This document shows, piece by piece, positions 16,865-25,552 of a DNA stretch of 51,908 nucleotides. Each line of letters starts with the position of its first letter. The stretch's first letter is position 1. Position numbers and translations under genes: made by a program. Source of the DNA: an uncultured Lachnospiraceae bacterium (lineage in GTDB: Bacteria; Bacillota; Clostridia; Lachnospirales; Lachnospiraceae); contig CAMVRS010000007.1 in assembly GCA_947169935.1 (NCBI GenBank), forward strand, positions 1-51,908. Reading direction: 5' to 3'. A model generated the notes under the pieces. That model was given only the letters and a program-made list of their open reading frames with translations, did no database searches and was not told the DNA's origin.

Positions 16865-17356
16865 TTACTCTTCGTCGTCTTCATCGTCGGAAGGAGGAGT
16901 CATGTCTTCCAGGTCGCCTTCGACCTTGGTAGTGTACATTATGCCGTCGAGGTGGTCCACCTCATGGCAGATGGCGCGGGCCAGCAGCTCCTCACCTTCC
17001 AGTTCGTACTCATTCATGTCCCTGTCCAGGGCCTTTACTTTAACATAAGCCGGTCTGGTGACCATACCCATCTTCCCGGGTACGGAAAGGCAGCCTTCAT
17101 AGCATTTCTGCTCTCCCTGCGTCTCGATTATCTCGGGATTTATAAGCACATGGGGATCTTCACCCGTTACATCTATAACGACTATGCGGCGTAATACTCC
17201 TACCTGGGGTGCAGCCAGTCCGACGCCGTTGGCGTCATACATAGTATCAAGCATATCATCGATCAGCTCGCTGATATGATCCGTCATCTTTTTTACCGGT
17301 CTGCAGACCGTCTCTAAAGTTTCATCTCCAAGTTTTCTTACATTTCTGATAGCCAT
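16865..17356 (-). CDS. def: Peptide deformylase
   Basis: An Fe2+ hydrolase that removes the N-formyl group from new proteins. The 163-residue product has the three defining motifs: [10 protein letters not shown] (44-53), EGCLS (87-91, Cys ligand) and HEVDH (131-135, metal His and catalytic Glu). The C-terminus is very acidic (SDDEDDEE). The ATG follows AAGGAGAAG. It lies between priA and fmt as in B. subtilis. Confidence 0.97.
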   Translation of the reverse strand: MAIRNVRKLGDETLETVCRPVKKMTDHISELIDDMLDTMYDANGVGLAAPQVGVLRRIVVIDVTGEDPHVLINPEIIETQGEQKCYEGCLSVPGKMGMVTRPAYVKVKALDRDMNEYELEGEELLARAICHEVDHLDGIMYTTKVEGDLEDMTPPSDDEDDEE

Positions 17357-17368
17357 TTTTCTTCTCCT

Positions 17369-19609
17369 TTAGAATGAATTAACGGGATCCGGATCGAACT
17401 GCAGCATCACATCCGCTGCCCCCGCCCTCATGCATAATATCCTTTCCGTTTCCTCCGCCAGATCCTTTGCCCGCTGAAGCACATCCATATCCTTATGCCT
17501 CAGGTAAAGCCCTGTGCGGTATACATCTTTAAGCCTGCCTATCAGCGCCTCCGCAGGACCGATGACTTCCGGCTTATCACCGGGCATCTTTTTGATCTCT
17601 TCCGCGATGTAGCGCGCCCTCTCGGGTCCCGCCTTTTCATCTTTGGAATAAAACTGCAGCGTCATCATATGGCAAATGGGCGGGAAATCGGCCAGCTCCC
17701 TGTATCCTATCTCCTGCTCATAAAAGCTCTCGTAATCATGTTTTGCTGCAAGCTGAAGTGCAAAGTGTTCCGGCTGGTAGGTCTGTATCACCACTTCCCC
17801 GGGCTTCTCCGCCCTGCCTGCCCTGCCTGCTGCCTGAGCCAGCAGCTGGAATGTACGTTCCGCAGAATGATAATCACTCAGATTAAGCGACATATCCGCA
17901 GCCAGCGCTCCCACCAGCGTCACATTGGGGAAATCATGTCCTTTAACTATCATCTGGGTGCCTATCAGTATATCGGCTTCCCCATCCGCAAACTGAGACA
18001 GGATACGGTCATAATCTTCCTTATTCTTTGTGGTATCTGCATCCATACGAAGTATCTTTGCCGAAGGATAGAGCTTTTCCAGCTCCTTTTCCATCTTTTC
18101 CGTACCGGCCCTGAAACTACCGATATATTTGGATCCGCATTCAGGACAGATCTTCGGCTTTTCCTCCTTATGCCCGCAGTAATGGCAGTGAAGGAAACCA
18201 TCCAGGTGCTCCGTAAGGGATACCGAGCAATGAGGGCAGTTTACCACATAGCCGCAGCTGCGGCAAGAGATAAATCCCGCCACCCCCCTGCGGTTTATAA
18301 AGAGCATGCTCTGCTCGCCCTTTACGATACGCTCGGTAAGCAGCTCCGAAAGCCTGCGGGATAAAAAGCTTTTGTTGCCGCTTTTCAGCTCCTCACGCAT
18401 ATCCTCGATATAGACCTTGGGCAATACGGCATTCCCGAAACGGCTGCGCAGGCAGAAAAGCCTGTATTCATCCTCCTGCGTCCTGTGATAGGACTCCAGG
18501 GAAGGGGTCGCGCTGCCCAGTATCAGCAGGGCGTTCTCCCTTTCGGCCAGATACGCCGCCACCTCACGCGCATGATATTTGGGCATCTTCTCACTCTTAT
18601 AGCTGCCCTCATGCTCTTCGTCGATTATTATTATCCCCAGTCTCTCAAAAGGCGTAAAAAGTGCGGAACGGGGGCCTATTATTATATCCAGCTCACCATT
18701 CTTTGCCCTCTCGTACTGGTCATACCTTTCACCGTCGGAGAGCTTCGAATGCATGACAGAGACACGTTCGCCAAAACGCGCATAAAAACGCATAAGCGTC
18801 TGGAAGGTAAGGGATATCTCCGGTATCAGCACTATAGCCTGCCTGCCCTCAGCTATCATGCGTTCTATAAGCTCCAGATAGACCTCGGTCTTTCCGCTGC
18901 CTGTCACGCCATGCAAAAGCGCAGGACGCAGATCCCCCGCCTCCCTGGCTCTCATTATCTCTTCCACAACAGCCTGCTGTTCCTCATTAAGGTCGGTCTT
19001 TGAAGAGTAACGTCCGCTCCCCGCCACAGGGGCACGGTAGCGGCGCAGGGTCTCAACCTTTATGAGCCCGTCCTTCTCTGCCGTTTTCAAAACAGAGGCG
19101 GATACATTAAGCTTATCCTTAACCATCTCCTCCGGCAGCTCGTCTGCCGAAAGCAGGGCGTTATACAGTCTTATCCTTGATGCAAAACGCAGGGGATTTA
19201 AGGCTCCTATCTCGGCTTTTAAGCGTTCAGGATCCGCAAGTCTTAAGATGTTGCGGTAATTCTGCTCCTTTACCTTCTTTTTTACGGGGAGCACGGTCTT
19301 CATTGCCGTGATAAGGGTGCCGCCGTAATTCTTCTTCATCCAGGCTGCCAGCGCCAGCGTGCGGCCTTCGATGCTTACGGACTTATCCATTACCGAATCT
19401 ATATACTTAAGCTTATCCTCAGGCAGTGAGGCACTGTCGGTTATGGCCACCACATAGCCTTTTCTTAAGGTATTGCCTTTTCCGAAAGGTATGGTAACTT
19501 CCATGCCCTCTTCCAGAGTATCGGAAAGTTCCTGCGGTATCATATAAGTAAAAGGCCGGTCCAGCTTCTCCAGCGCTATATCGATTATTATCTGAGCGTA
19601 TCTTCCCAT
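17369..19609 (-). CDS. priA: Primosomal protein N' (replication restart helicase PriA)
   Basis: A 3'-5' DNA helicase that reloads the replisome at stalled forks. The 746-residue product has the N-terminal 3'-DNA-binding domain, Walker A in HGVTGSGKTEVY, Walker B DEEH, the zinc-binding region with paired CxxC motifs (CRSCGYVVNCPHC, CHYCGH, CPECGSKY) and helicase motifs such as GTQMIVKGHDFPNV and QAAGRAGRA. It starts 3 nt after the murE stop. Confidence 0.97.
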   Translation of the reverse strand: MGRYAQIIIDIALEKLDRPFTYMIPQELSDTLEEGMEVTIPFGKGNTLRKGYVVAITDSASLPEDKLKYIDSVMDKSVSIEGRTLALAAWMKKNYGGTLITAMKTVLPVKKKVKEQNYRNILRLADPERLKAEIGALNPLRFASRIRLYNALLSADELPEEMVKDKLNVSASVLKTAEKDGLIKVETLRRYRAPVAGSGRYSSKTDLNEEQQAVVEEIMRAREAGDLRPALLHGVTGSGKTEVYLELIERMIAEGRQAIVLIPEISLTFQTLMRFYARFGERVSVMHSKLSDGERYDQYERAKNGELDIIIGPRSALFTPFERLGIIIIDEEHEGSYKSEKMPKYHAREVAAYLAERENALLILGSATPSLESYHRTQEDEYRLFCLRSRFGNAVLPKVYIEDMREELKSGNKSFLSRRLSELLTERIVKGEQSMLFINRRGVAGFISCRSCGYVVNCPHCSVSLTEHLDGFLHCHYCGHKEEKPKICPECGSKYIGSFRAGTEKMEKELEKLYPSAKILRMDADTTKNKEDYDRILSQFADGEADILIGTQMIVKGHDFPNVTLVGALAADMSLNLSDYHSAERTFQLLAQAAGRAGRAEKPGEVVIQTYQPEHFALQLAAKHDYESFYEQEIGYRELADFPPICHMMTLQFYSKDEKAGPERARYIAEEIKKMPGDKPEVIGPAEALIGRLKDVYRTGLYLRHKDMDVLQRAKDLAEETERILCMRAGAADVMLQFDPDPVNSF

Positions 19610-19612
19610 ATA

Positions 19613-21166
19613 TCAGTCTGCCAGATAAGGATACCTTTTGCACATGCGGAGTATCGCTTCCTCATTGCCGTCTTCCTTTAATATGCCGTATACCAGTTCC
19701 CTCTCATCCATATGATGCTTTGTTCCTTTTATCTCCTGGTAATCCTCATGTCCCTTGCCGGCGAGTATGACCATATCTCCCGGCTTTGCCTCATGCATCG
19801 CATAAGCGATAGCCTCCCTGCGGTCGGCAACGGTCACGTGCTTTCCGTCGGTACGTCCTATGCCCTCTTCGATATCCGCTATGATATCAAGAGGCTCCTC
19901 ATCCCTGGGATTATCCGAAGTGATCACGGTAAGATCTGATAAGCGTCCGCTCACTTCACCCATTTCGTATCGTCTTGACTTTGCCCTGTTGCCTCCGCAG
20001 CCGAATAAGGTTATAAGCCTGCCGTGGCAGTAATCCCTGAGCGTGGATAAAAGGCTCTCAAGAGCCATGGCGTTGTGCGCATAGTCTATCATCAGGCTGT
20101 AATCATCCGATACCGGCAGCAGCTCCATTCGTCCCTTTATCAGCGCATGCTTAAGCGCTGTTTCACTGCTTTCCATCACTGCCTCCAGACTGATCTCGCC
20201 CTCATCTTCCAGTGCTCCGCAGACTGCGGATATGGCAGATAATATGTTATATACGGAAAACTTTCCCGGGAAAGGCAGCGTCATCTGATAACTGTCTCCC
20301 TTATAGGAAAATGCCAGTTCCGTTCCCGGCTGTCCTTTAGTCTGTATGGGCTTATAGGATAAGGCTTTCATATCGGAATGCGCCGAAAAACCGAAACGTA
20401 TGATATCGTCACACATATTCCCGTCCAGGATATCTTCCGTATGCTCGTCATCGGCATTAACAGCTGCTATCTTACAGCTCTTAAAAAGCAGGCTCTTGCA
20501 ATACAGATAATCATCAAAATCCTTATGTTCATTGGGGCCTATATGATCCGGGGAAATATTGGTAAATACTCCCACATTAAACTCTATACCTCCGGTCCTG
20601 TGCATCATAAGCCCCTGTGATGAAACTTCCATTACAACGGCACGACAGCCGTTATCAGCCATCTCCCGAAGATATGACTGAAGTTCATAGGATTCGGGGG
20701 TGGTATTTACGGCCGGTATACGGCGCAGACCGGTATCAACCTCCACAGTACCGATAAGGCCGCACTTATAGCCCACTTCCTCCAAAACAGCTCTGATCAT
20801 GAAGGCAGATGTCGATTTGCCTTTTGTACCTGTAATCCCTATGGTTATCAGTTCTTCTGCGGGATTATCGAAATAGGCCGCCGAACAGAGAGCCAGGGCC
20901 AGTCTGGTATCCTCCGTTAAGATAAGGGCACAGCCACATTTTTCACAGACCGCCTTCTGCTCATCATCCGCATACTGGGCGATCACGGCCGCAGCACCCG
21001 CTTCTGCTGCTGCGGCAATGGCGCTGTGGCCGTCAAATTTAGCACCTTTAATAGCTATATAAAGGCAGGAGCTGCAGACTTTTCTTGAATCATATATTAA
21101 AGCGCTTATCTGCCTGGAGTCCGCATCGGGGCAGAAAGCAGCAGTCAGTTCATTAAGGATTTTCAT
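19613..21166 (-). CDS. murE: UDP-MurNAc-tripeptide synthetase MurE (meso-DAP adding)
   Basis: Adds the third amino acid to the UDP-MurNAc dipeptide. The 517-residue product has the three Mur ligase domains, with the P-loop GITGTKGKST and the DNPR motif in TSDNPRDEEP. DNPR is typical of enzymes using meso-diaminopimelate rather than lysine, so the peptidoglycan is probably of the DAP type, in line with lysA further along. It is the first gene of the long operon and has its own promoter at 21199-21227. Confidence 0.95.
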   Translation of the reverse strand: MKILNELTAAFCPDADSRQISALIYDSRKVCSSCLYIAIKGAKFDGHSAIAAAAEAGAAAVIAQYADDEQKAVCEKCGCALILTEDTRLALALCSAAYFDNPAEELITIGITGTKGKSTSAFMIRAVLEEVGYKCGLIGTVEVDTGLRRIPAVNTTPESYELQSYLREMADNGCRAVVMEVSSQGLMMHRTGGIEFNVGVFTNISPDHIGPNEHKDFDDYLYCKSLLFKSCKIAAVNADDEHTEDILDGNMCDDIIRFGFSAHSDMKALSYKPIQTKGQPGTELAFSYKGDSYQMTLPFPGKFSVYNILSAISAVCGALEDEGEISLEAVMESSETALKHALIKGRMELLPVSDDYSLMIDYAHNAMALESLLSTLRDYCHGRLITLFGCGGNRAKSRRYEMGEVSGRLSDLTVITSDNPRDEEPLDIIADIEEGIGRTDGKHVTVADRREAIAYAMHEAKPGDMVILAGKGHEDYQEIKGTKHHMDERELVYGILKEDGNEEAILRMCKRYPYLAD

Positions 21167-21198
21167 ACCGGGTTCCTCGCTTTCGTGATTATCTGGGT

Positions 21199-21227
21199 AT
21201 TATATCACAGAATGGGGGTTCTTTCAA
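21199..21227 (-). promoter_or_regulatory. Promoter of the murE-rpe operon
   Basis: TTGAAA (21222-21227), 17 nt and TATAAT (21199-21204) with an extended TG motif, on the minus strand about 32 nt before the murE ATG. It follows directly on the terminator of the preceding gene. Confidence 0.85.
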
Positions 21228-21229
21228 AA

Positions 21230-21265
21230 AGTAAAAACAAAGACCGCTGTCCGAAGGCAGCGGTC
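21230..21265 (-). terminator. Terminator of recJ/acyltransferase unit
   Basis: GACCGCTG (21242-21249) pairs with CAGCGGTC (21258-21265); on the minus strand the stem is followed by TTTGTTTTT. Confidence 0.8.
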
Positions 21266-21284
21266 ATAATATGAGGGGGAGATA

Positions 21285-21352
21285 GTAAATGTGTTTCACT
21301 TTCGGGTCATATACTAACTCGAAATTGTGTCCATTTCGGGTGCAAATTGTGT
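21285..21352. other. Possible IS21-type terminal repeat remnant
   Basis: Two imperfect direct repeats, GTGTTTCACTTTCGGGT and GTGTCCATTTCGGGT, followed by CAAATTGTGTA, resemble the multiple terminal repeats of IS21-family elements (CACCCGAAATGGACAC on the other strand). No transposase gene is present. The likeness is from memory of the family style and was not searched. Confidence 0.3.
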
Positions 21353-21372
21353 ATAAATTTATTTTTTTTTGC

Positions 21373-22458
21373 TCAAAGCACATCTTCCTCTATCTCGGGT
21401 TCCTTAAATTCCCTGCCACCCAGCAGGAAAGAGAAACACTTAAGCCTGAAAAGCGCTATCACTATCAGCTCAAACAAAAGGATCACGATGGCTACAGTTG
21501 CCCTGTAAGCAAAATTATTAATGGTCTTTGCAAAAACTATATCCCCGACCATAAGCGCAAATCTTAATATACCAAAGCCCCAGAAGCTCAGATATATGAT
21601 GATGGCGTGTCTCCCCAGGAAATCAATGGGTCTGATCGTTCCTATCCATATGCACAAAAACAGAAGACCGCCCGCCAGGCCCAGCGACATGGGCAGGACC
21701 ACAAGAGGATTACCGGTAACCATGGTCCTGTAGTTACAGCTGTCCGTAAGGAAACTCAGTCCGATACCTCCACCCGTCAGCAGCAAGAAAAGTATCACGG
21801 TTATAAGTTTCTTCTCCTTTAGTTTCTCTGCTATGAGGCCGATGACCTCACCCCAGGCACAGAAAAACATTCCTACGCTGCCTCTCCAGAATAACATGGC
21901 AAGCCTCAGACCGTATGAATCAATGCCCAGATCCATATTATCCGCGTCATAAAGCCCGGGAAATCCCCTGAAATACAGTATCCCCGTCAGGGTAAAGGCT
22001 ACTATGCTTAAGATTATGCACATGGTGGGAAGTTTAAAATTATATCTGAACATCCTGTATGCCGTTACCGCCACAAAATAAGCGGGCAGGAAGGAAAGCA
22101 CGGATATGCCCATAAAACTTACACTGTCCCAGATATGATTATAAAGTCTGCGAAGACCGAAGATCTCCGGAGAAATGAACATTGCCAGCGCATCGATGAC
22201 CAGATATATCAGTGAAAACCATAAATAAGGCTTAAGGCTTCTGTACGCCTCCTGTTTTATTACAGTCTTCTCATCTGTCTTAAAACCCTTCTTATGCCAT
22301 ACTGCTCCTGCCGCCATCATAAAAAGCGGAAAGCACAAAGCGTCAAAACGGTACTGCAGCTGTGCGGAAAGCATTCCCGATGCCGCCGTCACCGTGCATA
22401 TTATGCCTAATCCCCTGTAGAGATCTATCTCACAGTATCTTTTAGCATTGCTGTCCAT
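21373..22458 (-). CDS. Acyltransferase-3-like integral membrane protein
   Basis: A 361-residue protein with about ten hydrophobic helices and a short cytoplasmic C-terminal tail (LLGGREFKEPEIEED). The opening CEIDLYRGLGIICTV resembles the D-x-x-RG start of membrane O-acyltransferases of the acyltransferase-3 group, which acylate cell-surface sugars. The His that normally follows this motif in helix 1 is replaced here (TAASGML), so activity is doubtful or the family assignment loose. It starts 1 nt after the recJ stop and ends before a terminator, so it is expressed with recJ. Confidence 0.6.
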   Translation of the reverse strand: MDSNAKRYCEIDLYRGLGIICTVTAASGMLSAQLQYRFDALCFPLFMMAAGAVWHKKGFKTDEKTVIKQEAYRSLKPYLWFSLIYLVIDALAMFISPEIFGLRRLYNHIWDSVSFMGISVLSFLPAYFVAVTAYRMFRYNFKLPTMCIILSIVAFTLTGILYFRGFPGLYDADNMDLGIDSYGLRLAMLFWRGSVGMFFCAWGEVIGLIAEKLKEKKLITVILFLLLTGGGIGLSFLTDSCNYRTMVTGNPLVVLPMSLGLAGGLLFLCIWIGTIRPIDFLGRHAIIIYLSFWGFGILRFALMVGDIVFAKTINNFAYRATVAIVILLFELIVIALFRLKCFSFLLGGREFKEPEIEEDVL

Positions 22459-22459
22459 C

Positions 22460-24223
22460 TTATTTAAAATCCTCCACTACCAGCTGAAGATTTATCCTTC
22501 CGTTATATTCATTCAGATCCGGTTTATAGATCACCGAAAAGCCCACGCCGTCCCCTCTTCCCTCCAGCAGGTCGTTAAGTACGGCATTTCCGTATTTTCC
22601 TTCTATATACTCCTTTATGGCATCCGTTTTAAAGAACGCCTTAAGCTCGTATGTCACGCCTTCATCTTCTACATTGAGACAGCAGAGCTTTGCTTCCCTG
22701 CCAATAGGCTTTATCGCCTTAAGCTTAAGTCCGGCCCTTGCTATCACCGCCCTGCTGTTTCCGTTCCCGCAGGGTTCCAAAAGCTTAAGCTCCTCCACCA
22801 GCTCCCTGGTGGCATATCTCATGGGCAGTTCCAGATCAATGGATATATGCTCACTGAAATCCGCATCTGTAAGCCGGCAGTTTTCATTGAGACGCCGTCT
22901 CAGTTCCTCCAGCCTTCCTTCTTCAAGAGAGAAACCCGCTGCCTGGGAATGTCCGCCAAATCTGGTGAATACATCAGCCACTTCCGTCATGGCATCATAC
23001 ATATGATACGCCTCTATAGATCTGGCCGAGCCTTTTAATCCTTCCTCGCCTTCCGTTACTATCAGCGTGGGATGATAAAAGCGCTCTCTTATCCTGCCCG
23101 CCACGATACCTGCTATGCTCTCATGACATTCGCGTAGGAAGATGACATAAACCTTGCAGCCGTCATGCTCCCCCCGCTCTATCTGTGCAACAGCCTCACC
23201 GGTGGCGCGTTCCGTCATGGTCTTTCTGTTCTCGTTTAATTCCTTAAGCTCCCCGGCTATGCGCATCGCTTCCACCCTGTTATCGGTGATAAGCAGATCC
23301 AATGCCCTGAGAGCCGTATCTATACGTCCACTGGCATTAATGCAGGGCCCCAGCATAAAACCAAGATGATAGCTGTTTATCTCTTTACCCGCCAGCCCCA
23401 GTACCGATATCAACTCCGCCAATCCGGGAGCGGGACGCAGAGTCATCAGCTTAAGTCCTTCTTTTACAAGAGCACGGTTCTCATCCTTAAGCTCCATTAT
23501 ATCTCCAACGGTAGCAAAAGCCGCAAGCTGCAGAAGCTGCTCTTTGAGCGCCGTCTCCATTTCGATCCCTTTACGTGCAAAACAGTGCTGCATCAGCTTA
23601 AACGCCACAAAGCCTCCGCATATTCCCGGAAAAGGATATCGGGATCCCGGAAGATGCGGATCAACCAATGCCGCCGCTTCGGGTAAAAGATAGTGCCTTA
23701 CGCCGTCTGTTTCTTCATAAGGGATCTCATGATGATCGGTGATCAGCAGCTCTATCCCCAGTTCTCCTGCCAGATGCGCCTCTTCCCGCGCGGAAATACC
23801 GTTATCACAGGTAAGGATCAGGTCAATTCCGTCTGCCTGCGCCTCCCTTATCATGTCACAGTTCATTCCGTATCCGTCACGTACCCTGTGGGGTATACGC
23901 GCATCCGCCGTACCGCCCAAAGCCCTTATACCCTTTAAAAGTATTGCCGTTGCCGTTACGCCGTCTATATCATAATCGCCTATTACACGGATGCTCCTGC
24001 CCTTATCTATCGCGGCCAGAAGTCTTTCCGCACATTCATCCATCCCATCCAGCAGTTCCGGAGCATGCAGACATTCAAGACCGCCGTGCAGATATGATTC
24101 TATATCCTCATCACTTTCTACCCCGCGGTTTTTAAGCAGTCTTGCTATCACCGGAGATATATTATGTCTCCTTCCTATAGCTGCATAATCACCGCTTTTT
24201 CTGATAAGGTACCAATCAGCCAT
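22460..24223 (-). CDS. recJ: Single-stranded-DNA exonuclease RecJ
   Basis: A 5'-3' ssDNA exonuclease of recombination and mismatch/base-excision repair. The 587-residue product shows the DHH-family motifs GDYDIDGVTA, TCDNGIS, ITDHHE and, later, CINASGRIDTA and the DHHA1 region with FGGHSQAAGFSL. The ATG at 24223 has GAGGAGAG upstream. It is divergently transcribed from the PPIase gene, with a promoter at 24255-24283. Confidence 0.95.
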   Translation of the reverse strand: MADWYLIRKSGDYAAIGRRHNISPVIARLLKNRGVESDEDIESYLHGGLECLHAPELLDGMDECAERLLAAIDKGRSIRVIGDYDIDGVTATAILLKGIRALGGTADARIPHRVRDGYGMNCDMIREAQADGIDLILTCDNGISAREEAHLAGELGIELLITDHHEIPYEETDGVRHYLLPEAAALVDPHLPGSRYPFPGICGGFVAFKLMQHCFARKGIEMETALKEQLLQLAAFATVGDIMELKDENRALVKEGLKLMTLRPAPGLAELISVLGLAGKEINSYHLGFMLGPCINASGRIDTALRALDLLITDNRVEAMRIAGELKELNENRKTMTERATGEAVAQIERGEHDGCKVYVIFLRECHESIAGIVAGRIRERFYHPTLIVTEGEEGLKGSARSIEAYHMYDAMTEVADVFTRFGGHSQAAGFSLEEGRLEELRRRLNENCRLTDADFSEHISIDLELPMRYATRELVEELKLLEPCGNGNSRAVIARAGLKLKAIKPIGREAKLCCLNVEDEGVTYELKAFFKTDAIKEYIEGKYGNAVLNDLLEGRGDGVGFSVIYKPDLNEYNGRINLQLVVEDFK

Positions 24224-24254
24224 TTATACTCTCCTCGCAAAAACATCAGCATAA

Positions 24255-24283
24255 AGTATAACACGAAATTCACAAAATGAACA
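24255..24283 (-). promoter_or_regulatory. Promoter of recJ
   Basis: TATACT (24255-24260) with extended TG motif and a weak -35 TGTTCA (24278-24283) 17 nt upstream on the minus strand, about 30 nt before the recJ ATG. Confidence 0.6.
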
Positions 24284-24303
24284 CTTCCTTTTTCCGTTGT
24301 TTA

Positions 24304-24312
24304 TGATATACT
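24304..24312 (+). promoter_or_regulatory. Extended -10 promoter of the trigger-factor-like gene
   Basis: TGATATACT (TG at 24304, TATACT 24307-24312) on the plus strand, 40 nt before the ATG. The -35 is poor (TTCCTT). It faces away from the recJ promoter. Confidence 0.6.
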
Positions 24313-24352
24313 AATAAAGCTGTTTTAAACGCAATAGGGAGGAAAAAACATT

Positions 24353-25510
24353 ATGAGCGAGATGAGCAAGTCAAAACAAAAACGTATGGAACAGGAAAAA
24401 AACCGCAGTACGCAGCACATGCAGAAAGCCGTCGCTACTTTCTGGAAGATATTTATCCCGTTAGCGATCGTTGCAGCCATCGTATGCGGCGTGATCCTGT
24501 ATCAGCGTTCAAAACTGGATTATTCCAGATATCTTAACGACAACGGAACTATCAAAGGCATTAATATATCGGATTATGTAACGGTAAATGATGACGCAAT
24601 GAGCTTCTCCAGAAGTGAATTAACCCCTTCTGACGAGGAGATAGACAGCCAGATCGCTTCCGATATCTCTTCAAACCAGTATATGAGTGATGATCCCGAG
24701 GAAGAAAGCGTATACGGCGACAAGGTAAGCATCACTTACACTTCCACCGTTAATGGAAATGATTTCAAAACTGCTTCAGAAGCTACGGATTACGAGATAG
24801 GCTCCGAAGAATTCGGCGAAGAATTCGACGAAGCCCTGGAGGGTCACTTCCCCGGTGAGGATTTCAGTATCAGCGTGGCACTGCCCGATGATTATGAAGA
24901 TGAGAACTACGCCGGCATGGTTGCAGATTTTGACATACATCTCATAGGCGTTTATGTTGACCGCCCCTTTGATGATGAGTACGTTAAGGAATTCCATTCT
25001 GACGTAGCTTCTACCGTAGAAGAATACCGCCAGAGTCTTATCGACAAAGGCTTTGACTCAAACCTGGCATCAAAAGTCGAAAGCTCACTGTCTTTAAACA
25101 GCGTTGTAAACAAGATCCCTACAGCTTACAAAGACAATCTGGCACGCGTTATGGTTGACCAGCAGCGCAGTTATATGATCTCCATGTATCAGATGTTCGG
25201 TATGGAAGCTCCCAGCGGAGAAACCTGGGAACTTATGGGCGCAGAATCAAAGGAAGCCTTTGATTCGCAGATGTCCACACGTGCCGAAGAAGAGACAAAG
25301 ACCGCTCTTGAGATCCAGTATCTCTATGAAAAGTACGGTCTCTCCTTTACCGATGATGATGTGCGCACCTATTTCAAGGCCCAAGGCAACTTTGATGATG
25401 CAAGTTTCGACGAAGCAGTAAAGGCTAACGGAAAAGGTTTCTATGCACAGGAGTATATGAAGGTTAAGGTGCTGGAGAAACTGAAAGAAGTAGTTAAGAT
25501 CACTGAATAA
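24353..25510 (+). CDS. Membrane-anchored trigger-factor-like peptidyl-prolyl isomerase
   Basis: The 385-residue product has a Lys-rich cytoplasmic N-terminus, one membrane helix (about 33-51, IFIPLAIVAAIVCGVILYQ) and an external part. Residues about 120-205 match the FKBP-type domain of trigger factor (GDKVSITYTSTVNG, YEIGSEEFGEEFDEAL, LPDDY, FDIHLIGVY), and the rest is helical like the trigger factor C-terminal chaperone arm. The ribosome-binding N-domain of cytosolic trigger factor is replaced by the anchor. It probably assists folding of exported proteins at the outer face of the membrane. GGGAGG lies 9 nt before the ATG. PrsA-like parvulins are the alternative but lack this FKBP pattern. 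Confidence 0.75.
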   Translation: MSEMSKSKQKRMEQEKNRSTQHMQKAVATFWKIFIPLAIVAAIVCGVILYQRSKLDYSRYLNDNGTIKGINISDYVTVNDDAMSFSRSELTPSDEEIDSQIASDISSNQYMSDDPEEESVYGDKVSITYTSTVNGNDFKTASEATDYEIGSEEFGEEFDEALEGHFPGEDFSISVALPDDYEDENYAGMVADFDIHLIGVYVDRPFDDEYVKEFHSDVASTVEEYRQSLIDKGFDSNLASKVESSLSLNSVVNKIPTAYKDNLARVMVDQQRSYMISMYQMFGMEAPSGETWELMGAESKEAFDSQMSTRAEEETKTALEIQYLYEKYGLSFTDDDVRTYFKAQGNFDDASFDEAVKANGKGFYAQEYMKVKVLEKLKEVVKITE

Positions 25511-25552
25511 AGATGTCGATAAACGGCGGCTTAAACTCTGAGGTAGGAAATC

